A stretch of 64,000 nt of DNA. It comes from Ladona fulva. Lineage: Eukaryota > Arthropoda > Insecta > Odonata > Libellulidae. Location of the stretch: assembly GCA_000376725.2 (NCBI GenBank), contig KZ308118.1, positions 764,021 through 828,020 on the forward strand, read 5' to 3'. The notes under the pieces were generated by a model that saw only the letters and a program-made list of their open reading frames with translations, was not told the origin of the DNA and made no database searches. The position numbers and the translations under genes are program-made. Positions 40,201 through 53,109 of the stretch are shown piece by piece. Positions within the stretch are counted from its first letter, which is position 1. Every line of letters starts with the position of its first letter.

Positions 40201-40772
40201 AGATTACATTGGAATACCAAAACCCTGTGTAACATAATACAACAACTAATAGTTATGTAAAGCAATTCTGATCTCCAAAACACAATAATGATGAAAATAT
40301 CGGTTAATGAACTCTTTCGAAGAGCAGATGTTTTCCTGGTTCGGCACGACGGAAGTGCGACATTTTTCTTACGTAAATCATCGGTATTCCTCCTCAAAAA
40401 GGTCCATGCGCCCTAAAGCTCCCTATTTAATGACATTTCCTCTTTCTTACGATAGCCAGCCCCTCCCATTAAAGTGAACAATGGAGAGAATCGTAGATGG
40501 CGCAAACACAGAGGAAGGTCTACGATGAGTCACTAGAGACCAAAAAATAGAAAGAATTCAGTTGTCTGAATTAAGACGGAATGGAGCAATCGGCTGACTT
40601 CAGCTTATCCTGAAGAACTGGGAAAAGTCAGGTTTTGAATTGACAGCGATGAGTTCAATATTCAGTGTGTGTAGTTAGAGCCCAATGTTACTTCTGAAGT
40701 CAACTAGAAAGACTTGAAGACGCCCTTATTCATTCAACATATCAGATGCTTATTTTCTCACAGTTTAAATTA
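37245..40772. other. AT-rich non-coding stretch
   Basis: No gene or RNA is recognised. A modestly GC-richer patch at about 39270-39480 carries a 99-codon open frame (39232-39531) without recognisable features. Confidence 0.4.
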
Positions 40773-40830
40773 ACATTTGCATTTACATTAACACCCTGCG
40801 AGCCGCCACATAGCGTATGGCAAGGGGTGT
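40773..40830 (+). repeat. Short interspersed repeat, copy B
   Basis: The order is a CATTTACATTAACAC start, CCCTGCGAGCCGCC, then GCGTATGGCAAGGGGTG. The two halves can form an imperfect stem. It aligns by eye with copies at 2763-2810, 50067-50108 and 63269-63320. Confidence 0.45.
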
Positions 40831-42353
40831 CAAAAAAACGAACTCCCCAAGTAGCTATCTGAATTGTGTACATTATACTACTGGAAAAAATGAACTATAA
40901 TGGCTATCCGTTTTTGCAATAACTTCGTGAAATATCTTTGACGTTAGCCCTTAAAAATCGCGTTTGCTGAGAGCGGGAATAACGATGCCGCAAATTTAAT
41001 CACGTAAATAACTACTTAAAATTTCGAATAATTTGTACATATACTAGATTCTTCTAACCTTAGAGATTCCCAGCCGAGGGTTTCGATACTCTGCTATAGG
41101 GCCAGTAGTCTTTCACAACGAAACTAACCGCTCCACAATGTACACGTTCTAGCTGCAAAATCAAACCCTTCTCGTGTGGATTCTACATCAAGCAACAGTA
41201 TTCAAGCTCAATAGGCCTTACTTATTTCCTTCCAGCATATTTTAAATTTAGGAAAGGGAAATTTCTAAGTCCTCAAACCTCCAAAAGTTAAATTTAAAAC
41301 CTAAAAATAAGCTACTAAAAGCAACTTGGAAATGATTGGACACTTATATAGAAAGTTTTTCATAGGTCCGCTAGTCCTAAAAAATATAAATATAAGGTAT
41401 TCGATAAAATATGTAGACAAAGACAAGTTGTATTTTATACGTCTTTATGTAAAAATGTTACATTTAGACGAAAAGCAATTGCCAACGCTACGGTAAATAC
41501 TGAGAGATCATGTTCAAAATTAATCATGAAAGTATGAAACTTGATGAGTCATATAGGTATTGTTTTCATCCTAATAAATATCACCATCATAATAGGGGGT
41601 AATAAAAGCCACAGCAATCTCACTTACAAAGAATGTTAAAAACAATCAGATAAGACATCGCGCGTTATGTGGGACATTCCGAGGGCAGCACATCCGCACG
41701 AATCATGTTCTAAGTATGAAAGAAATAAATATATACATGTTTGCGTAGATTCCTATTACTGTTCTATTCAATTTTTCTCTATTCAATTAATGTTGTATTG
41801 TTGTAACTCTGTTACAATTTTTTCATTCTGTTGATTGACATGATAGAACAAAGTAATGTTTTGACAATCATCTTCATATGACTGCCTATAAGTAGAAACT
41901 TGTCACGATTAGCTGATCATATAAACAATTTCTACAAGTCCTCTAGCTGAATATAACAACCTTAGCTGATTCAATCAAGAAATTCTGAATCCGAAGAAGT
42001 TATGCATCACTGATTATGTGAAAGAAAAAATATTGAATTTGAAACATTTTATGAGATTTCGAAACAACAAAACATTGCATAAACTAAAAAAATACGTACT
42101 TTGATATCAGAATATAAAAGATAGCAGTTAACTTACAAAATTAGCGATAATTTTCAGTACGCGATATTAAGTTCAACTATCAATCACATCAGACAATGGT
42201 ATGTACGTACCATTCTATGGTAAGAAATGACCGCAGTGTAAAAGCTTAATCATCAAAATATGCAAGAGACAACATCATTAAAGTTTTTGTGAAGATCGAT
42301 ACTAATACTAAACCGAAACAATATCCAAGAATTCAAGTTATTATTTGGGGTGT
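40831..42353. other. AT-rich non-coding stretch
   Basis: I see no gene. A near-palindrome, AATGGTATGTACGTACCATT, lies at 42195-42214 with one mismatched pair. Confidence 0.4.
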
Positions 42354-42426
42354 GGCCCTGTGGGAGAAATGATAATGCGTCTGACTACGGATCAGAAGAT
42401 TCCAGCTTCGAATTCTGGCAGCGTCG
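42354..42426 (+). tRNA. tRNA-Arg (anticodon ACG), probably a pseudogene
   Basis: The 73-nt segment folds as a tRNA. The acceptor GGCCCTG (42354-42360) pairs with CAGCGTC (42419-42425) with one mismatch and one G-U. A perfect 5-bp anticodon stem, TCTGA/TCAGA, encloses CTACGGA, giving anticodon ACG at 42387-42389. The core GCGTCTGACTACGGATCAGA is that of eukaryotic tRNA-Arg(ACG). The D stem is poorly paired, and the T arm is CCAGC-TTCGAAT-TCTGG, so the conserved G53-C61 pair is lost and the polymerase III B box is damaged. A TTTTT terminator-like run follows at about 42429. A decayed gene copy or tRNA-derived insertion is more likely than a working gene. Confidence 0.6.
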
Positions 42427-43575
42427 GATTTTTCGATTCATTGGAAAGGATTTTTATTTGTGATCTTTCTGATATGACAAAAAACATTACTTTCAGCAAC
42501 CCCACCTCACTTTACCCTCAAAATGATGTGCTACATTATCGATTCTTTAAGTATTTCTTGTGCGGTACTTGAAGATCGCTGCAAGACCGAAATCTGTCGA
42601 ATAATAAATTATATAAAAATATTTCCGGATATCTTGCTTAAATTTGCTATTTTTTGAGAATTTGTAATTATACTTTTTTATTATTAATTTGAACGTGTGG
42701 TCACGAAAAAGAAAATCAGTCATAAACATTAATTCCTATTTTCGAATAAATATATAGATGTTAAAAGGAAGAATTCATCGAAATAGGGAAATAGATTTTT
42801 AGGTTATTTAGAACTAATACCAATTATGATTTTTATGATTAGTATTAATTATATAGTCAAATGGCTTGCTTTTGTTAAACATAAGTAACTTGCCGGTCCC
42901 CTGAGGTTTGGAGGAGCATTCACATTTAAACATAAATGCCCGAAATTCCGCCATCAAGCCCTCTTAAATTATCTCCTTACCTTGATTACAAAACCTCAAT
43001 TTGAATTCAGGTCATTTTCCTCGAGACCGTACCGCAGGGATCAATTGAGCAGAGAATCTGCTATGGGAACATACGAGGTAGTTAGCCTCGGGTGCAGGGG
43101 TAAATCTCTATCACCGCTTCTTGTGGACTATCTATTATACACGGCGGCAACGTTTCTAGAAGAGTAGAGTCAATGGATTTTCCAAACAATGTGATTTCCT
43201 CGTTGGGACGATAAATAGAGGATTTTAGAGTCTACGGTAACCGTCCCGGAAAGTCGTGCGTTTTATAACAGGGACGTTTTAGAACCAAATAAACCTATCT
43301 CGCGTCCGAGCTGTAACAAGCGGCATTATCGACAGGAAACCAAAAGGCCCGCGGAGCGGAACAGGTGAAAGTGATAAACTAAGAGCACTGAATGAAAAGC
43401 ACCTTCGAAACGACCCAACTAAGCCGAGATAAGAGACAGCCAGAACGAAAGATAAAATAGGCACTTAGAGAGGAAACTGGTGAGTGTAGCAGGTAGAGAA
43501 TAAGTGGTAGGGATACATAGGTGACGAGGAAAGCAAAGGACATCGATTATAATCCTTTTATTGAAACCTTCGAAG
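42427..43575. other. AT-rich DNA with a GC-richer patch
   Basis: No gene is recognised. The segment at about 43010-43500 is richer in GC and CpG. Short open frames there (42982-43167 plus, 43279-43464 minus) have no identifiable domain. Confidence 0.35.
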
Positions 43576-43583
43576 TTATGGCC

Positions 43584-44238
43584 ATGATGGAACGATTAAT
43601 CGAAAATATTTAGGTATCGGAATCGCAAAATTTTAAAATCAATTTCGATTCCAAATACGAATCTATGGAATTTCTTTTTCAAACTCAGTTTACCATTTCA
43701 GACAATTCTTTGCATTTCTGATGGTTAATGATAAATAGGTAGATATTTATTAATTGATCTGTCTGTAATGCTAAAATCAATTGATCTTAATAACGCATAA
43801 ATATGGAATTTAATCTGAATATATTTAACATATTCTTTGGTAGAACATAACATCTTCGAGTTTCTACCTGATACCTTATCTTTCCATAAAATTATTTAGT
43901 TTTACTTTGTTACTGATCCAAATAAAATTTTAATTTGTAATATCATTTAGGACTTAAACATGATAGCTAGATGATATAAATAAAAAAATTTTATTTCACA
44001 GTTTAAAATTTTATTCTTTTTATTAATAACTTTGTATTAATATTTTTATTTAATATCTTATAATAAATAAAACTTGTTCATTAAGTATTTGCTTTCCAAA
44101 ACAATAGTAATGAATTTTACTAATCGCAATCAAAACTAATCGGAATCGGGAACCGTTCTAATTGGAATCGTTTCTAATGCGAATCGGAAGTTTAGATTAG
44201 TATCGGAATTGGAAAGAAGTTAGGCATCGTTCCATCAC
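43584..44238. mobile_element. Non-autonomous hAT-like element (decayed)
   Basis: The ends carry inverted repeats: ATGATGGAACGAT at 43584-43596, and GTGATGGAACGAT read on the minus strand from 44238. They match at 12 of 13 positions, and the sequence resembles hAT termini of the (CA)GTGATGG type. Subterminal regions repeat AATCGGAATCG-like motifs on both sides (about 43617-43680 and 44125-44215). The 8-bp flanks TTATGGCC (43576-43583) and TAATAGCT (44239-44246) match at 5 of 8, consistent with an eroded hAT target duplication. The interior is AT-rich without a transposase frame. The exact ends may be off by 2-3 bp. Confidence 0.5.
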
Positions 44239-44246
44239 TAATAGCT

Positions 44247-46399
44247 ATTTTGACAAAATTCTGCCCAGAAAATAGTAGAAACACTTGTTAGAAGATTATA
44301 AAATTTTACTATAAACATCGTTTAATTTTTCATCGGAATACTCGTGCCATTGGACTTGGTTAAAGGCCTTATTTCAATACAAATTGCACCTTAAATTTAA
44401 CATTTATAATAATTTATATGTTTTAGACGAGTGGGGTATAAAACGAAAAATTGAAAGTGTTATCAATGGTTCATTATCTTCGACAGACAAGACGAGGTTT
44501 TAATATTTCAACTTAACTGTGACAAACTTAAAAGTTATTAACTAAGCACCAGAAAACTTAATTAAAACTATTTATTAGTTATTTTTAGAATATTTTTATG
44601 ACATTCAAAGTTATTAGAAATTTAAGATGGTTAAATACATTTATAAAGAAAATCAATCATCTTGTCTCAATAATCATTATTATAATTATAGTAATATTAT
44701 AATGATTATATAGAAATGTAGAAATACGTAATAATTATAGTAGAATAAAAGTTGCTATTATATACAATAGTATCATCTTCAGGATCCGATTTGAAAAACC
44801 GATCATGAATTTTATGACAGCTATTTTTGTTTAGAGAATTAATCTCTGAAAAACTTAGCTCATTATGATCTTTAAAAGGAAATGGTCCATAGAGTTGGGC
44901 TGCTTATTTTCAAATGATATTGTGAACCAAAAGGGTTCCAGGGCGGGTTAATTCCTCTCTTGCCTAGATATCTTATTATCTCTCCCTTTCTGTATCTGAT
45001 GTTGTGTAACAACCAGCATTCGGGATGATGAATGTTCAAACGTATGTTTTGAACTGGCCTTCCAATTCACTCCTTAATCATCCTAAACTTAAAGAATATT
45101 CATTCTCCAACAATAATGGGAACACTTTTTAGTGCTATAAGATCAAAGTAACGCATTTAGGGGAGAAAATAATGAGTTTTAATAAACACATCATTGCTAC
45201 AACAGTTGAATTAAGTCGATGGGAGACGAAATAATTTTTTTTGGAAATTCCGTACGGATGAAGCTGAAAGATAGCCCAGTATCCTTGAACTTTTTTAGAT
45301 TCTCTCTCTCCTTCCAATTTTCAAAACGACCGTATCACTACAATATGAGCTCTTATATCATTCATTCCGTGGAATGGATTGAGAGCACCGATAGGATCTA
45401 AGAATGACGCCCTCCCATGAGAATCAAAGAGTGGAAAAAAGGAAAAGGTTAACGGCGATAACGAAAGAGTGGCCATGCAGTGAGATGGCTGCGATAAAGT
45501 TTAGAGGGAGCAGAGAAATAGAAAGAGAGCGAGGGGAGCGAATGGCATTATGGGATTTGAGGTATACGTGACAGTCACGCAGAACGCTGCCTCGTTAGGA
45601 AAATATAATTTGAAGCGGTGAATTAGGAAGGGGATGTTACAGAGAATGGCATTAAGAAAGCGCACAAGTGAGACAAAAGGACGGGTATAATTAAGGAAGA
45701 GAAGGGCAGTGATTAGCAGATAATCGTAATGTCTTCATTCCTCCGATGTTTAAACAAAAGAATCTTCTCTCCGATCGTCTCCATCGGTCTTCGTAGGGAG
45801 ATCCGTGTGTCATAATAACCGGAGATAATCCGAGAAAGAATAAAGAAATCTCGTGATCGTATGCGGAAGAAATCTAGCCTGACACAACTTATTTGAGCGA
45901 CCTATCTCCACTTGGCACGCACAAAGTCAAGAAAAACAGAAATTTCGCTCTCATCTAGTACGATAATAATTAAAGAAAAACAAGCAAAATCGATATTTGC
46001 AATAAGTACGAACGACGTTCGATTGATGCTTTCGAAAAAAATAGTTGTCTGACAAGGAATAGGAGCCAAACAGTTATAGAAACATAAGAACGAAGTTTAA
46101 TTAAGAAATCCTCCCGAAAGCATTACCGCATAAGCTAAATTACCGCATAAGCGCTTTGCATGGAATGGTGTAGTAATAAAATATTTTATTCAAAGAGAGG
46201 AAAATTAAAGATGAAATGAGAAATATTTATACGAATTATATAAAATGATTTGTTTTAGTATCTAATTTTGTTGACTTTTTGTTTTGGTTTTCAATTTTAT
46301 TATGCTACTCTAGTAATTGGTAGCGTTATTCTAAAAACTAAATTCTCCATATGAGAAATTTTTTGAAACCTTTCAATTTATAGCATAAATTTGTCGAAT
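44247..46399. other. AT-rich DNA with a purine-rich patch
   Basis: There is no gene. The plus strand is purine-rich at about 45420-45720. An AT-only imperfect inverted repeat occurs near 44660-44710 and is low complexity. Confidence 0.4.
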
Positions 46400-46429
46400 A
46401 ATGCTTGGATGTAATTACATCCAAGCATT
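46400..46429. repeat. Perfect 30-bp palindrome
   Basis: AATGCTTGGATGTAA (46400-46414) is directly followed by its exact reverse complement with no spacer. The pairing stops cleanly at both ends. It could be the tip of a transposon, a cruciform-forming site or a dimeric protein-binding site. Confidence 0.8.
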
Positions 46430-49400
46430 TATATTATTTATTGTATTATTACACGTGTATTAATACAGGCAGGCATACATAATTTTCAAGATGAAATTAT
46501 TATAGTAGAAGTAATAATTCAGTAAATTGCCGAAAAAATCAGCGACGAAATTTTTCTTGTGAACCACTTAGCACTGAATATGGAGTGTAAATCTTGTTTG
46601 ACACAGATGAAATACTAATTACCATCTATTTTGAGATTTAATTGAAACCTATAATCGTTTAACTCCCTAGAAAATCTTAAATATCCAGAGAAAAATAGGT
46701 GTGTACTGCGAAATACATGATATTATAGAAATATTTCTACACCAACAAGGGAAAGTAACATTACACTGCACACATGACCTGTTATTTGGTCTACTTTTAA
46801 ATTCTCATTTTAATTTAATCGTGATTCAAATTTTGTGTTGGCTAGGAATTCCTCTTAATTAAATGAATCTTAATGTCCATTATCTTAAATCTGGGCATAA
46901 AACCACCCATAAACAGTACGGTTCTTTAGGATTTGAGCGCGACGTTGAAAAGCTGCGAGATATGTTGATTATTTAGAGAATTAAGGTATTCAGCGGTTGA
47001 AGAAAAGGAAAATATATTTACATTTTGATCCTATAAAGCAAACCTGAATCGAGGTCTGAGTTTAAATTTCACGATGCTTTATTCACCTCTTAAGTTTAAA
47101 CGGACAACCAACGAATAATAGTTAATCATTTGAAATAAAAGAAGGTACCAATCATGCGTGAACACTTGCAATTTATGATATTAACAGTATTTCTTTATAG
47201 GCAAAATAAAAGGTACATTCATGCATTAATTAGATTTAATTCATCAACAGGATAAATAAGAACCAAAATTAACGATATTCAAACATTTTTACCGGAGGGA
47301 GATACTAAATCTTATTCAAAATTCGTTTCAACTTTCGATCATCGTCTTAAAGGTAAATTTTGTCGAAGATTAATTAAAAAATATAGAATCAACAAATCTT
47401 AGGAGAACTCGTAGAACAATGGCATGTATGAGATTTATAAAGCTAAACAAAAGAACTATGTGTCAGCATAGGAACTGCCATCTCAAAGAGCAATCAAGGA
47501 CTCGAGGAGACATTGAATTGAAAAATTGCTGCTGCTTCTCAGAAGGAACCTGTCATGCTCCGGATGCAAATAATTTGCTACAGGACCTTCGGAGTCAATC
47601 ATAAATTTTCCACGTAGTAATCTTTAGTTAGGCAACCACTTGTAGTTGCATCACTTCAAGACTTCCTGATTATTTGATTACTTTATGATGCTATTGAACA
47701 TTTCAATAGGAATTCTAGGATTGATCTAATAGGATTCCCAAATCATTCTTATCAGTTAAATTTTTTGAATGAATATACAGCACCAATAATAATATCTTTT
47801 ATGATCATTTTAATAAGTCATATTTTTCTCGTATGCTTTGCTCCCAGTTGTCCGTCGACCAATTTTATAGTTGATAATGTGAGAACCGAAAAATTTGCAC
47901 AGAAATGCCTCTCGATTTCGGAGCGTTTTCTATTGAAATTTGAATAAGAGATTAATTCTCTTAACTGTGAATGAGTGTAATATTTTGGAAAATTAATAAC
48001 TTCATTGCTAGAATTCAGCGACAAATTTGCGAGAACTGATCTCTGAACGGGTTAAAAATTGGAAGAGAATTCGCCGAAAATATTTCGAAAAAATATTTTC
48101 CTAAAAAAATCTTCTTAAATTTAGCAAAAAAATCAGTACGAATTTCCGAAATCCGATTTTAGCTGATGAGAGAGACAAATTGACGTTGCTTGGGCTCCAT
48201 TTCCTCCTAACCCAGTTACGAAAAAATTGACGAAAAATGAAACTTTACCATTTCGAATATTGAGGACGGTAATTAGTAAGATAATTTAAGAGAGCTCTGA
48301 AATTTTTCGAAAGGGAGAAATGGAGAAAAACCATCCAGATGATATCTGCAATTGGAAAGGGAAGCAGGTCACCTAGAAACTGAGAGTGCATGCAACGTTT
48401 TCAGTGGGTTACAGTGCCGTATTCGGAAAGTGACCCGTGGGTGGACGTTTCACGAGATGTCTCAGAAGGGTATAAGATATATTATTAGATAACGGAAAGA
48501 ATGAGGAGTCTTTGAATAAAAAGTGTGGGGTAGCTTTTAATCAGGTAACGATGCAGCAGGGAAATAGGAGCAGAGCAGAATCACGGATTAACTGAAGAAT
48601 ATACTAATTATTTATTGATGCCATTATAAGAAGAAACTTGGAAAAATGTAGTCGAAAAGAAAGACTTTACTACAATCTTTGATAAAATATTAACTGAGTT
48701 AGATCAAATAAATTGAAACGAGCTTTTGGCCAATGTTAGGAAAATTTACAGAAATTAGTGAAATTATTTTTTGGAAAAAGTGAGTTATTTGGATTAACTA
48801 ACAATAGACTGAAATTCTTAAACCGATATATGTATGATCTGACAACTACGATAATTACGCAAATACATAATAGTGAGCAGGAGTCCAGAGAATGCCATTT
48901 TCACGTAACGGCAAATTAAGCACAAAAACAGAATGCAAGAACTGTTCGCAAGAAACAGGATGCAAGAATCGAGATACAAAAAAAATAGGAAGAAAGAAGA
49001 AAATTTAGAGAAAACTGCCACTAAAAAATAATAGCAAATAATTGAAAGTGACTTAGTATCTTTGCCAAATCTCTCTCATAACCGTTTTTCTGAACTTTAT
49101 CATCTTTCTAAAGAATTAATTTACATAAATAGACTTCTCTATTTTTTAAATGGAGAACTTCACAGCAAATAGCTTCGTGCGGAAGGTATTTTCATAATTA
49201 CATATATAATAGACCTTTCGACACGCGAACAAGGTTAAGATTTTATCTCAAGAAATGCCAATGTAAAGGAAGAATTTTCATGGGTAAAGTTACCATAAAA
49301 CTTAAGAATGTGTGGAATTAAGGTAAACTTTGAGCTGAGAGATAGCTATAAACACCGTAACCGTAGATTTAACTCTGATGGGTTGAATCTTATAATAAAG

Positions 49401-49493
49401 GTCGCCATAGCAAACCTGTTTTATAGTCCTTTTTCAGCGCTCCTAGTATCAAATGAGAATAGAAGTAGACAAATTTTGATAAGATATAAAACA
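46430..49493. other. AT-rich non-coding stretch
   Basis: No gene or RNA is recognised. Open frames of about 60-68 codons (for example 47419-47604) have no identifiable features. Just left of this segment, a 14-bp direct repeat, ATTACCGCATAAGC, occurs at 46122 and 46139. Confidence 0.4.
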
Positions 49494-49639
49494 AAGAGTT
49501 TCTGGAAAGGATTTAACTAATTCTTAGGCTGCAGGTAGAAAGTTTAAGTCAACTAAACACTATCTAAGAGTTTCTGGAAAGGATTTAACTAATTCTTAGG
49601 CTGCAGGTAGAAAGTTTAAGTCAACTAAACACTATCTAA
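49494..49639. repeat. Perfect 72-bp tandem duplication
   Basis: The segment starting at 49494 is repeated exactly with a 72-bp period from 49566. The matching stretch is 74 bp, so the junction carries a 2-bp AA microhomology. The copies do not differ, so the duplication is young or has been homogenised. Confidence 0.9.
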
Positions 49640-50066
49640 ACGAAGGAAAAATCGTTGTATTTTTTTAAACGATTAACTGCACACTATTGCAAATAAATGA
49701 TTAATGCACACAAATTTATTTTGAATCCGTACTTATAGATGGATCCAAATAACGTACTTCTAATACCAAATTCTTTTTCCCCCAAATAATTAAAAGTTTG
49801 GTCAAAGATTACCAAATGAAGACGACATAAAAATGTCGTTGAGGGTTGAGGGATTCACTTTCAACGTTGTGGTTGAAAAAGCAAACATTAATAAATACAT
49901 TAATAAATACTAAACAAACATAATTTGTCGAATGTTTTAATAAATTTTGCTTTAAGCCATCACCAAGTATAGAGGGCATGAATTTACAATGGATACATTA
50001 TGATTCAGGAGAGGAATAACAACAGGTTATCCTGTAACGTCAATTATCAAAATTATCCAATATTAT

Positions 50067-50108
50067 CTGGCAAAGGGTGGCATGCAGCGTATTAATGTAG
50101 ATGTAGAA
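50067..50108 (-). repeat. Short interspersed repeat, copy C
   Basis: Read on the minus strand it has TCTACATCTACATTAATAC, then GCTGCATGCCACCCTTTGCC. It shares the CTACATCTACAT start and the GC-rich core layout with the copies at 2763, 40773 and 63269, but is more diverged in the core. Confidence 0.4.
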
Positions 50109-50559
50109 TCAGTCCAACTCAACAGGCGTTTGGTAGGGTTACTCGACGAACGGCTAATACTCATCGATATGCTCAAAAGCCACCCATTGATTTTGATCAC
50201 TACAAATATGTAATTTTTCATCTCAGGTAGGTGCAATAGAAGAGACGTAGGAGTTCCAATCAAACAAAATTTCTCGATATGACTCAAACTTTTACTGAAA
50301 ATCATTTTCGGGACAGTTAATCCCAAATTTAAATCGAAAGCAGTCGCACAATCAGCGCCAAAGTTAACACAGTAAGTAGTTAGTTGATCTCCCCTTTTTT
50401 AAAGTATTCGGCTAACCGTATAATATGATACTCCCTCACCCTCATGAAGATCGAAAATTTCGGTCGAGAACTGAAAGCCAACTTCCTCTAAACGTCCCCA
50501 CTTGAAAATAAAATTTTCGAAAAATTTATTTTGACACGGGTTTCCTCATATTTGGATTC
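50109..50559. other. AT-rich non-coding stretch
   Basis: I see nothing interpretable here beyond a minus-strand open frame (50063-50326) that runs into the repeat on its left. Confidence 0.35.
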
Positions 50560-50930
50560 ACAGGGTAAGGGAAGAAGACGTTCTGGAGTATCAGGAAGAG
50601 GGAGAGGATAGGGTGAGGGGGAAGGATGACGGAAGAGGGATCCGGAAAAGGGACAGAGTCGTGTTCGGCTCCGAAAAAAAATAATGTCCTATCCCAAATT
50701 TCGAGAAAATGGAGGAAGGGTGCGGAGATGAGAGTTGTACAGCTGCTTGTTTATGCATATGCGACGCTTTTGGGAAATGAGAGCAGCAGGGGAAGGCGCG
50801 GGAGGTGGAAACATAAGTCAATCCCGCCTCCCTCCGATGTGTTGAGCGAAAGACGCGATCTGAAGAGAGCTCTAACTGCGCCTACAATGAAATGCTCCCG
50901 AAAAAACAACAAATCCTGTTTTGAGTGAAA
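50560..50930. other. Purine-rich, GC-richer island
   Basis: The plus strand is strongly purine-rich at about 50570-50660 and remains GC-richer to about 50900. Opposing open frames (minus 50591-50821, plus 50626-50928) reflect this bias and show no domain. Confidence 0.35.
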
Positions 50931-53109
50931 CACGGTAAAAGTTCTCGGAGCGATTCTTTTTTTTTGTCGACGAGCTAGTCTTTCAACGGCAAGTGCAACC
51001 TAATATAACACATAAAACTCGCTTATTGCAGAATACTGTCAGAAAGATAAACGAGTTTTTGTGAATTAACTTGAAACCACAGGTTTACTCTAATAGCAGT
51101 AAAAGCCTGAGTTCGAGCATCCACACAAACATTTCCTTCTAGTGGGAATTCAGACCTGGGACTCTAGTGTTAATAGATCATAAACTGACCCCCACCTCAC
51201 TGAAACTGAATTCGTGCGTATTGCAGTTATGTTGCGGGAGAAACTGTTAGAAAAGGTATTCAGATACCTAAAATTATACCAAGAATGGGTTCTCATATAA
51301 AAATAAAACGCTGCCTTTTACATGCTTGAATTTTGAAGGCGAATAATTAAAAATTTAAGAATACCTATATATTTTTTAAGTAAGCTTCGTGTATTCATAC
51401 TGATGTTCACTATTCTTCAGTTTTTATCAACCATCTATTCATATCTATGATAATTTCGTTTCGTAACTCATAAATCATCCAGCTTACGTTTATGAGACTT
51501 AAGCTGATTTCCATAGACAGTAGAATTATTTTGAAAAGAATGCAATAAGATGAGCTTATATGTAACATTTCTTGGTATTTATTACCAAAATAAAATATTT
51601 TTAACCAGTTTGTATAAAATTGCATAAAAATTTCGCGCACTAAATTTTTAAAAATTCCTCTAGCGATAATGCGCAGCAAATAGAGCAGAGCAATTGGAAC
51701 GCCAGAGTATGCATGAACAAGAAAGTGTTACTGTATAATAATCCTTGCCCATTAGTTCCGGAGTATTAGTTATGCTTTGGAAATTAAAGAAAATATCCCC
51801 CAAGTTCCATCCAAATGAACACGCAGCAAGGAGCTATGGAAGACCATTAATCTTCGAAAGCCGACGGAACTTTTCCTCTCGTTACGTGGCCTGAAAGCAG
51901 CCAGTCTGCTTGGTGCCTCTCTTCCTTACTAATAAAATCCCGAAAGAAATAATAATATATAATGAATCCGTGCCATTAGAAAGCGAGGTGGGCTTATTAT
52001 CAGGCCTTAACACCTGCGGAATCGACCATTAGCACTCTCGCGGAATACCCATCCAAGGCATTTTAACTGTTACAAATTCCGACGTAAAAGGTATGTTCCC
52101 GTACCCAGTTACAAGAATAACGGGTTCTGAGTGAACCAAAGGAATGGCTATTTCACCATCTCAAGATATCAACTTAGCTATTGCTCCTTCAGATGCAGGT
52201 GAAAAGTTAAGAAATAAGGAAAACTGGGACTGATAGGACTAGGACTTCGCTGATAATAAACGCAGAATATGTGACTGATCACCAAAACTGTGGGGTTTTG
52301 AAATAAAACAGTACCTACGACAAAGTAATATTCCAGTACTACTCTTTTCCAGATACAATATTCCTATGGTGATGGTAACCAGCATGCTTTCTTAGAAACG
52401 TGTCTATTATTTTTATATCTCTTTATGAAAAATAATTAATTTGCAATATAAAATCAAACAATAGGGTAAATAAATGTGTCGCTTTAAACCTCCCGGTGAA
52501 AATTTCCTAGTAGCAATTTATTTATTCTTCCTCAATATCTTAAACAAAATAAATATAGAACTCCAATAGTTGACATACTTTTTAAAAAAGTAAGTTTTTG
52601 AACAAGGAAAGCTATAGAAAGGAAAATTATATACATAAAAGTTTTCGTTTTGTTTTTTTTCCTTTACTGATAACAGGGTTCTAGCTGTAACTCGAAACTT
52701 ACGTTATTACTTGGAATGTTGTCCAATGAGCTCCATTAATAATCTCATGACATGGAATTCAATTAATGATCCTAATCTGATATGAAGACCCATGATTGGC
52801 ACCGAAACGCATGGAGATGAACCCACGATAATATTTTAAAGTAAAAAATCATGAATAATTTGTAACCGCACTGCGAAAGAATAAGATCAACGAAGCACTT
52901 TGTCTATCCGTGACCCTACCACTATCTTCCATTCGGATAAACCTTAAACTTAGGCTTCTTCGTCTCAGACCCAGCTAAAAGCACAAACCTGTGCAAATTC
53001 ACCTTTCCACCTACCTTCCAGAAGCCCAAGGAAGGACAGTTTGCGAGAAACAAGAAAAAATAAATAAACGCAACCCGATCCTGCGAGTATTTACAACAAT
53101 GAGAACGTT
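50931..53109. other. AT-rich non-coding stretch
   Basis: No gene, RNA or clear repeat is seen. Confidence 0.4.

Noticed and set aside
44944..44950. GGGTTAA as a possible right end for the TTAACCC hairpin at 37.2 kb
   Set aside because: Sequence inside the site does not match the inverted left end, and the distance of about 7.7 kb has no transposase frame.
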